From positions 2,314-31,475 of the forward strand of contig DHIZ01000143.1 of NCBI GenBank assembly GCA_002404055.1: 29,162 bases of DNA, written 5' to 3'. The notes beneath the pieces are model-generated. The model ran no database searches, was not told the origin of the DNA, and saw nothing but the letters and a program-made list of their open reading frames with translations. This document shows positions 14,624 to 20,458 of the stretch, one piece after another. The DNA is from Chloroflexi bacterium UBA4733. Its GTDB lineage: Bacteria; Chloroflexota; UBA4733. Numbering within the stretch: the first letter of the stretch is position 1; every line of letters begins with the position of its first letter. The translations under genes were made by a program, and so were the position numbers.

Positions 14624-15724
14624 CTACTCCATCACCGCAAACTTCAAGCACACCGCCGATGGTACCTGCGCCACGGCGCCGGTCGGTTCGGGCATGCCGG
14701 TGTTCGGATTCAGCCGATAGCTAACGATGGTGTCGGTTGCCTGGTTGGCAGCCAGCAAGAAGGTGCCGGTCGGATCAATGCCGAAGTTGCGGGGCGTGCG
14801 CCCCTGGGTCGACACCTGACCACGGGCGCTCATTCTGCCGGTGGCAGGGTCGACGGCGAAGACGGCGATGCTGTCGTGGCCGCGGTTGGAACCGTAGAGG
14901 AACGTGCCGGACGGGTTGAGGTGGACATCGGCCGTCGAGTTATTCCCGGAAAAGCCCTCGGGCAGCGTCGAGAGCGTTTGCATCTCGTGCAGCGTGCCGG
15001 CAGCGGCATCGTAGGCGTAGGCGCCCATCGTGGAGTCGATCTCGTTGATGCCATAGACGAATCGCCCGTTGGGGTGGTAGGCCAGGTGGCGGGGTCCCGC
15101 CCCCGGTCGTGTCTGGATCCACGGTGGATCGTTCGGCTGGAGCTTGCCCGCCGCCAGGTCCAGCCGGTAGATCAACACTTTGTCCATGCCCAGATCAGCT
15201 ACCAGAGCGAAGCGGTTATCTGGATCGGGGTTGATGGAGTGGGCGTGCGCCGAAGCCTGGCGTTGGGCGTGAGCGCTCGATCCGACGTGTTGCACAAAGT
15301 CGCTCGCCGGCGCGAGGGAGCCGTCAGCCTGGATCGGCAGCATGGCGATACTGCCGCTGCCAAAGTTGGCGACGAGGGCGAACTTCCCCGTCGCCTCGAC
15401 GCTCACGTGGCAGGGTCCAGCACCACCGGACGACTGCTGGTTGAGGGCGGTGAGTACGCCGGTGGCCTGATCAACACTGAAGGCGCTGACGCCGCCGCCC
15501 GTGCGCCCTTCGCTGTCCTGGATCTCGCTGACGGCGTACAGGCGCCGCTGGGAAGGATCAAGTGCCAGGAAGGACGGGTTGACCGGGCCACGCGCGGTAT
15601 GCCGATGTGTGAGGGCGCCGTCGCTGGGGTCGAACTCGTAGACGTAGATGCCTTCGGCTTTGCCGTTCCCTTTGGTGTACGTGCCGATGTACACCAGGGT
15701 GGGTCTGCCGGTCTGTGCGGTCAT
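14624..15724 (-). CDS. Lactonase-family seven-bladed beta-propeller (6-phosphogluconolactonase-like)
   Basis: The 366-residue protein has the YbhE/Pgl-type propeller repeats: VYIGTYTKGNGKAEGIYVY at the start, then GAGPCHVSVEATGKFALVAN, HAHSINPDPDNRFALVADLG, GAGPRHLAYHPNGRFVYGIN, NSTADVHLNPSGTFLYGSNR and GRTPRNFGIDPTGTFLLAAN. E. coli YbhE hydrolyses 6-phosphogluconolactone in the oxidative pentose phosphate pathway; other members act on different lactones, so the substrate is uncertain. No signal peptide is seen. ATG 15722-15724 is chosen over an upstream TTG because GAGGAGAG precedes it well. It is 51 bases after the small conserved gene and last of the nadE string. Confidence 0.88.
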   Translation of the reverse strand: MTAQTGRPTLVYIGTYTKGNGKAEGIYVYEFDPSDGALTHRHTARGPVNPSFLALDPSQRRLYAVSEIQDSEGRTGGGVSAFSVDQATGVLTALNQQSSGGAGPCHVSVEATGKFALVANFGSGSIAMLPIQADGSLAPASDFVQHVGSSAHAQRQASAHAHSINPDPDNRFALVADLGMDKVLIYRLDLAAGKLQPNDPPWIQTRPGAGPRHLAYHPNGRFVYGINEIDSTMGAYAYDAAAGTLHEMQTLSTLPEGFSGNNSTADVHLNPSGTFLYGSNRGHDSIAVFAVDPATGRMSARGQVSTQGRTPRNFGIDPTGTFLLAANQATDTIVSYRLNPNTGMPEPTGAVAQVPSAVCLKFAVME

Positions 15725-15775
15725 TGATGCTCTCCTCTTCAAGCCTGTAGGTCCTGCTCGTCTGCTGCCGTCGCT

Positions 15776-16027
15776 TTACCGGCGCTCCAGATGCTTCAGT
15801 TCTGTGTCGTGATCGCGCATGAAGGCGCGTAGGGCGTCGACACTATCCAGGAGCGTATTCCACTGCTCGACATAGAGCGTCACCGGAAAGCGTCCCATTC
15901 CATATACTGAGATCGCGCCCTTCTCCGAGACTTTGAAGCTCAGATTGCGCTGGCCGGCCGATTTCAGGGCGGCGTTTTCGGCGCGCAGCCGCTCCAGTTC
16001 CTGCTTCAGTTCGTCATCCGATGCCAT
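15776..16027 (-). CDS. Conserved small protein with coiled-coil N-terminus
   Basis: An 83-residue protein: an acidic/heptad-like helix (residues 3-25, DDELKQELERLRAENAALKS) followed by a compact globular part with LSFKVSEKGAISVYGMGRFP and VTLYVEQWNTLLDSVDALR. I recall near-identical small hypothetical proteins in Cyanobacteria and other phyla with the S-E-K-G-A-x-S-V-Y-G-x-G-R-F-P-V-T-L-Y core, but no known function. ATG 16025-16027 with AAGGAG 6 bases upstream fits better than an ATG five codons earlier. It probably shares a transcript with the DUF2127 gene (54-base gap) and the lactonase gene. Confidence 0.8.
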   Translation of the reverse strand: MASDDELKQELERLRAENAALKSAGQRNLSFKVSEKGAISVYGMGRFPVTLYVEQWNTLLDSVDALRAFMRDHDTELKHLERR

Positions 16028-16046
16028 TGCGGCTCCTTTCAACCCC

Positions 16047-16092
16047 AGCGTACGTAGCTAGCGTACCCTAATTTGTGGCTTTCAGGGTACGC
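16047..16092. repeat. Inverted repeat plus short direct repeat around the DUF2127 stop codon
   Basis: GCGTACCCT (16061-16069) and AGGGTACGC (16084-16092) form a perfect 9-bp inverted repeat with a 14-base loop. The right arm overlaps the stop codon of the DUF2127 gene (16082-16084). AGCGTAC is also directly repeated at 16047-16053 and 16060-16066, 13 bases apart. No T-run follows on the transcribed strand. It may be an mRNA-stability or processing hairpin, or a protein-binding array. Confidence 0.5.
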
Positions 16093-16669
16093 GTTCCGGC
16101 ACGACGTCCCTGGGACGGGATTCGGCGCGATCCTGCGCTTCCTGTTCCTCCGGATGCAGAAACAGCCGTTTGCTCTTCACCAGGTAATAGGCGATGGCGA
16201 CATTGACGGCAATGAGGAGCAACTTACCGACGGTGACATGCCGCGCCAATTCCACTACCTCGTATGGGAGCAAGAGTACAGTGGCGATGAGCACCAGATA
16301 CTCCGCCCAGCGCCGCCGATTCAGCAACCCGAAGACTTCCGTCGCCTCCAACGCCGCGTAGAATAACGAGATGATACCCAGGGCGGTGGTGCTGCGCTGG
16401 CCCAGCAGTCCAAACTTGAGCAGCCCGGCACGCAGGAGATGGTTATCGGCACGCATTCCCGTCAGAACAATGATCGTCCGCATGCGGTCGCCCCAGTCCC
16501 GGTCGACGATGATGCCGAGCAAGAGCAACGCCACTGCCAGCAGCAGCACCACCGAGACGGCCTTGTAGCCGATGATGAGGCGCATCACGCCGTCCGGCGC
16601 CTCCGTGCGTTCGTGTACGTCCGCACGCAAGGATTCGATGAGGCCGTGCCCGCGCCGCTGGTTGCTCAC
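16082..16669 (-). CDS. DUF2127 family membrane protein
   Basis: A 195-residue protein with about four membrane segments (36-54, 94-114, 122-140, 148-165), a basic N-terminus and an acidic/basic tail. The segments MRLIIGYKAVSVVLLLAVAL, LGIISLFYAALEATEVFGL and RRRWAEYLVLIATVLLLPYE match the DUF2127 pattern as I remember it. Function is unknown. Start is GTG, overlapping the stop of nadE as GTGA (16666-16669), so translation is coupled to nadE. There is no known reason for a DUF2127 protein to follow NAD synthetase. Confidence 0.8.
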   Translation of the reverse strand: MSNQRRGHGLIESLRADVHERTEAPDGVMRLIIGYKAVSVVLLLAVALLLLGIIVDRDWGDRMRTIIVLTGMRADNHLLRAGLLKFGLLGQRSTTALGIISLFYAALEATEVFGLLNRRRWAEYLVLIATVLLLPYEVVELARHVTVGKLLLIAVNVAIAYYLVKSKRLFLHPEEQEAQDRAESRPRDVVPERVP

Positions 16670-18549
16670 TGTCCGGCAGGTTCCGCTTGCTCGCGGTAGC
16701 GGTTGGTGATCGGCAGGCGACGGTCACGGCCAAAGGCGCGGGGGGTGATCTTGATGCCGGGGGGGGCCTGGCGTCGCTTATACTCGGCTCGATCGACCAA
16801 CTGCAACACCTTCTGGACGGTTTCTGGGGCGTGGCCCGCCGCCACCAGGTGGGCAAAGTCCCAATCCTTCTCCACGTAGGCTTCGAGGATGCTATCCAAC
16901 TCGTCGTAGGGCGGCAGGCTGTCCTGGTCTTTCTGGTCCGCCCGCAACTCGGCCGAAGGCGCTTTCTCCAGGACGCGCTGAGGGATCACCGGTGAGGAAC
17001 TCAGGGTGTTGCGGTACCGGGCGAGTCGGTAGACCAGCGTCTTCGGCACATCCTTCAGCACGGCGAACCCACCGGCCATATCGCCATAAAGGGTAGCGTA
17101 CCCGGTGGCCATCTCACTTTTGTTGCCGGCGGTCAGGGCGATCCAGTTGAACTTGTTGGTGAGCGCCATCCAGAGTGAGCCGCGGATGCGCGCCTGGATG
17201 TTCTCTTCCGCCACGTTGGCTTGCGTGCCCGAGAAGCTCGGCTCCAGCACCTGCAAGAACGCCTCAAACACGGGTTCCACGGGTATGACCCGAAAGTCGA
17301 TGCCGAGCGCTGTTGCCAGGATACGGGCGTCCTCTTCGCTGCTGCTGGCGTTGTAACGGCTGGGCATCGCTACGCCGTGGACGCGCTCCTTGCCGAGTGC
17401 GTCCACAGCGACGACAGCCACCAGACTGGAGTCGATACCGCCGGACAGGCCCACGACCACCTCGCCCACGCCGTTCTTGCGCACGTAGTCGCGCACCCCC
17501 AGCACCAGGGCAGCGTAGACCTCTTCCTCCAGGTCCACATCTTCCTGCCGCCACTGTTGATGGCTACGCGCGTCGGTGGCGCGTTCCACCGCCAGTTCCC
17601 AAACCCCAGGCCGGGCTGTTTCGTTTGCTAACGCCACATGCTGCTCGGCGAGGGGCTGCTTCGCCGCGTTCCGGCATAGGGAAGCAGGGATATCGATGCG
17701 TTGCACGGTCGGCACCCCGTCGCCAATGTGCCCGAGGTGCGTCACCGCCGGCCGCGTCACCAGATCGACATCCAGCTTGCGCGGTCGTGGCTCGTGCAGG
17801 CGAGCTTCCAGCACGGCGTCGAGGTCCAGGTCGTAGACCAGCAGGTCCTCCGCAAACATCCGCCCGCTGGCGGCCACGCGACCGTTGGGATCAACGATGA
17901 GGCTCTGCCCGTCAAAAATCAGCTCGTCCTGCCCACCGACCATGTTGACGTAGGCCAGCCAGACGGCGTAGTCGGCGGCGCGCGTCGCCAGCATACGCTC
18001 GCGGTGCAGACCCTTGCGCGCGTGGTAGGGCGAGGCCGACAGATTGACCACCAACTCGGCACCGGTAGCGGCCTGCCACTGGGCGGGCCCGCCCGGGTAC
18101 CAGATGTCTTCGCAGATGGTGATACCAAGGCGCACGTCCTCGAACACGAACAGCGGGCAGTCGCTGCCGGCGCGGAAATAGCGGTCTTCGTCGAAAACAC
18201 CATAGTTGGGCAAATAGCGCTTATGGTAGGTGGCGGCGACGCGGCCCTCCCCGATGAGCGCCGCCGCATTGTAGAGGTCTTCCTGGAGGTCGACGAAGCC
18301 GACGACGGCCCACAGCCCCTCTATCTCCGTGGCGAGTTGCTCCAACGCCTGGCGGTTGGCACGGGCAAAGCTGGGCTTGAGCAACAAATCTTCGGGCGGA
18401 TAGCCCGTCAGCGCCAGTTCGGGCAGCACCAGGAGGTCGACACCCTGCTGGCGTGCCCGGTTGGCGGCGGCGGCGATGCACCGCCGGTTGCCGTTCAAAT
18501 CACCGACGGTTGGATTGAGCTGAGCCAGACCGATCCGTAAGGCGCGCAT
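16666..18549 (-). CDS. nadE: Glutamine-dependent NAD(+) synthetase
   Basis: NadE amidates nicotinic acid adenine dinucleotide to NAD+, with ATP and ammonia from glutamine, the last step of NAD synthesis. The 627-residue protein fuses two domains. The N-terminal nitrilase-type glutaminase has the E44 (LPELALTGYPPEDLL), K110 (YHKRYLPNYGVFDED) and C146 (GITICEDIWYPGG) triad. The C-terminal synthetase has the PP-loop SGGIDSS (369-375), then AMPSRYNASSSEEDA, LTAGNKSEMATGYATLYGDM and KRRQAPPGIKITPRAFGRDR. ATG 18547-18549 is chosen over an in-frame start 15 codons upstream since it starts the domain (MRALRIGLAQLNPTVGDL) and follows AAGGGAAG. The linker at 285-340 is longer than I expect. Confidence 0.96.
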   Translation of the reverse strand: MRALRIGLAQLNPTVGDLNGNRRCIAAAANRARQQGVDLLVLPELALTGYPPEDLLLKPSFARANRQALEQLATEIEGLWAVVGFVDLQEDLYNAAALIGEGRVAATYHKRYLPNYGVFDEDRYFRAGSDCPLFVFEDVRLGITICEDIWYPGGPAQWQAATGAELVVNLSASPYHARKGLHRERMLATRAADYAVWLAYVNMVGGQDELIFDGQSLIVDPNGRVAASGRMFAEDLLVYDLDLDAVLEARLHEPRPRKLDVDLVTRPAVTHLGHIGDGVPTVQRIDIPASLCRNAAKQPLAEQHVALANETARPGVWELAVERATDARSHQQWRQEDVDLEEEVYAALVLGVRDYVRKNGVGEVVVGLSGGIDSSLVAVVAVDALGKERVHGVAMPSRYNASSSEEDARILATALGIDFRVIPVEPVFEAFLQVLEPSFSGTQANVAEENIQARIRGSLWMALTNKFNWIALTAGNKSEMATGYATLYGDMAGGFAVLKDVPKTLVYRLARYRNTLSSSPVIPQRVLEKAPSAELRADQKDQDSLPPYDELDSILEAYVEKDWDFAHLVAAGHAPETVQKVLQLVDRAEYKRRQAPPGIKITPRAFGRDRRLPITNRYREQAEPAGQ

Positions 18550-18648
18550 GCTTCCCTTCAGCCCGAAAGTGTGTGCTTTGTACGCCTGTGTCACTCTGCA
18601 TGGTACATCCTAACGAACTACTGCGGAACAATGGAAACGCTGTCATAG

Positions 18649-19476
18649 ATGATCATTCGATTTCCGGCAACTCGAACGTTCGCAGCCTGTTTGCTACTGG
18701 CCGCCATCACCAGTGTGCCGGCGATTGTCGCGCCGAGCTCCAGCTATGGCGCGCGCCTGCCCCTATCGCTCGCCTTTGCGCTCTTCGTCCCCGGCTATTT
18801 GTTCGTCACCAGCCTGTTTCCTACCGAAGAAGGCCTGGGGCATCTTGCACGTTTTGGCCTTTCCCTCGCCTGCAGTTTCCCCCTCATCATCGTGCTGACC
18901 ATCGTGCTGAGCGCCAGCCCGTTTGAGCGCTCGCCCGACGCCCAAATTGTGCTCACTGATGTCCTTGTGCTCCTGCTGGCGTTGGCTGCCACCTATCGCC
19001 AACGACAGACACTGGCCGACGCCCGCCTTATCTACGTCCTTTCGTCGGGCGACGGCTCGATATGGCGCGATCCCTTCGCCATCATAGCGCTGCTCCTGGC
19101 TGTTGGCCTCGCTGCTGCCTCCATCGCCAGCGTCGTCGGCGCCAACCACGAACAGGCCACCTCGCTCTCGATTCCGAGCGGAGGTACGCCGGCCAACCCG
19201 ATCCAGGCGACGCAGGTCACCGTGGACATTCACAGCCACGAACAAAAGACGAAGATGTTCCAGGTCGTGGTGTCCTGGCAAGGGCAGGTTCTCGGCAAGA
19301 CTGCCAGCTTTCCCCTCCAACCGGATCAGCGGCAGGAAGAACAGATCACCACCACGCCGCCACCTGGGCAGGGGACGGCGCCCGTCGATGTTATGCTGTT
19401 TGAGCAGGGGAGTACTACTCCGTACCGCCAGTTGACCGTTTGGATGCGCACAGTTCCATTCCGTAGTCCTTCATAG
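18649..19476 (+). CDS. DUF1616-like membrane protein
   Basis: A 275-residue protein with about five membrane segments in residues 8-166 and a soluble, probably extracytoplasmic C-terminal half (about 168-275) with beta-strand-like sequence (TQVTVDIHSHEQKTKMFQVV). The stretch LSLAFALFVPGYLFVTSLFP followed by GLGHLARFGLSLACSFPLII matches the DUF1616 signature I recall. No enzyme motif is seen. There is no clear Shine-Dalgarno before ATG 18649. The CPBP protease gene starts 15 bases after its stop, so the two are likely one operon. Function is unknown. Confidence 0.7.
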   Translation: MIIRFPATRTFAACLLLAAITSVPAIVAPSSSYGARLPLSLAFALFVPGYLFVTSLFPTEEGLGHLARFGLSLACSFPLIIVLTIVLSASPFERSPDAQIVLTDVLVLLLALAATYRQRQTLADARLIYVLSSGDGSIWRDPFAIIALLLAVGLAAASIASVVGANHEQATSLSIPSGGTPANPIQATQVTVDIHSHEQKTKMFQVVVSWQGQVLGKTASFPLQPDQRQEEQITTTPPPGQGTAPVDVMLFEQGSTTPYRQLTVWMRTVPFRSPS

Positions 19477-19491
19477 CTCAGGGAGTACACA

Positions 19492-20349
19492 ATGGCAGCG
19501 GCAGCCCATTCGGTGGAAGGAAGTCTCGGCTCCGCTGAACTTCTGATTCCAGCCGTGGCTGCCACCGTCACTATTCGCGATAGCTGGATCGTTCGACATC
19601 CCACTGCGATTCCCTGGCTGTACCTGTTCGCCATCGCCGCGGCCGAGGTGGAAACCGGCATTTTCTCGATCCACGTCGGTCTGGCCCTGCATTGCGTCAT
19701 TCTGATATTGCTGCCCTTCCACGCCGTGCTGGCTCGGGGCCGGCCGTACCAACCCATTTTGCTCTGCCTCGTCATCGCGCCGTTGATTCGCATTATGTCA
19801 CTCACACTCCCGTTGATCGGCTTTCCGATTATCGACTGGTATTTTCTCGTGAGTGTCCCGGTCTTTGTCTCCACCTTCATGATCGCAAATGTGCTGGGTT
19901 ACAAGCGTAACGATTTGGGTCTGGTGTGGCGGCGAGGCTGGGTGCAACTGCTGATTCTGCTTTGCGGCCCCCTTTTGGGCTGGGCGGAAGGGCACATCCT
20001 GACGGTGCAAGGGTTGGCTGGGTCACGCACCGTTGTTTCAATGCTACCGCCCGCGCTCATACTATTCTTTTGCACGGGCTTCATGGAAGAACTCGCCTTC
20101 CGCGGCCTGTTGCAGCGGGCTGCCTTCGGCCTCTTTGCCGACGACGGCATCTTCTTCATCTCCTTGCTCTTCGCGGTGTTGCACACCGGCTATCGCTTAC
20201 CAGAAGACTCGGTTTTTGTATTCTGCGTCGGCTTGCTCTTTGCCATCGTGGCGCGCCGCACCGGCTCTATCACCGGCACCACCGCTTCCCACGGCATCGC
20301 CAATGCCACCCTGTATGTCGTCCTGCCGCTGTACTTCCCAACGACCTGA
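19492..20349 (+). CDS. CPBP-family intramembrane metalloprotease (CAAX protease-like)
   Basis: A 285-residue polytopic protein with about eight membrane segments. The C-terminal half holds the CPBP/ABI active-site motifs: EE at 199-200 with R204 (GFMEELAFRGLLQ), H231 (LLFAVLHTGY) and H267 with N271 (TASHGIANATLY). These bind a catalytic metal or water within the membrane in related CAAX proteases. Bacterial members act in bacteriocin immunity, protein processing or unknown roles; the substrate here is unknown. CAGGGAG lies 7-8 bases before ATG 19492. The gene ends 8 bases before a folded repeat element. Confidence 0.85.
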   Translation: MAAAAHSVEGSLGSAELLIPAVAATVTIRDSWIVRHPTAIPWLYLFAIAAAEVETGIFSIHVGLALHCVILILLPFHAVLARGRPYQPILLCLVIAPLIRIMSLTLPLIGFPIIDWYFLVSVPVFVSTFMIANVLGYKRNDLGLVWRRGWVQLLILLCGPLLGWAEGHILTVQGLAGSRTVVSMLPPALILFFCTGFMEELAFRGLLQRAAFGLFADDGIFFISLLFAVLHTGYRLPEDSVFVFCVGLLFAIVARRTGSITGTTASHGIANATLYVVLPLYFPTT

Positions 20350-20357
20350 GGTCGCCC

Positions 20358-20458
20358 GGCGACTGAAGTCGCGGCTACGAAAGAGCGAAGCCGCCCTTCG
20401 GCGGCTGGATTAGTCCGCGAAGGCGGACTTCGCAACGGTAGCCGCGACTTCAGTCGCC
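20358..20458. repeat. Folded REP/MITE-like element with 21-bp perfect inverted arms
   Basis: Arms at 20358-20378 and 20438-20458 are exact reverse complements over 21 bases. The 59-base centre holds two more perfect 7-bp hairpins: AGCCGCC/GGCGGCT (20389-20406, loop CTTC) and AGTCCGC/GCGGACT (20412-20429, loop GAAG). In addition GCGAAG 20385-20390 can pair with CTTCGC 20428-20433. The whole can fold as a stem with two inner hairpins. It fills the gap between two convergent genes, and the right arm encodes the last two residues and stop of the VWA gene. This is the architecture of a non-autonomous palindromic repeat; from memory, similar motifs are frequent in Chloroflexota genomes. It may also act as a bidirectional transcription barrier. 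Confidence 0.85.

Noticed and set aside
14366..15727. 453-codon plus-strand open frame over the lactonase gene
   Set aside because: The opposite strand encodes a well-conserved propeller protein; this frame reads as its shadow and also runs through the receiver gene in another frame.
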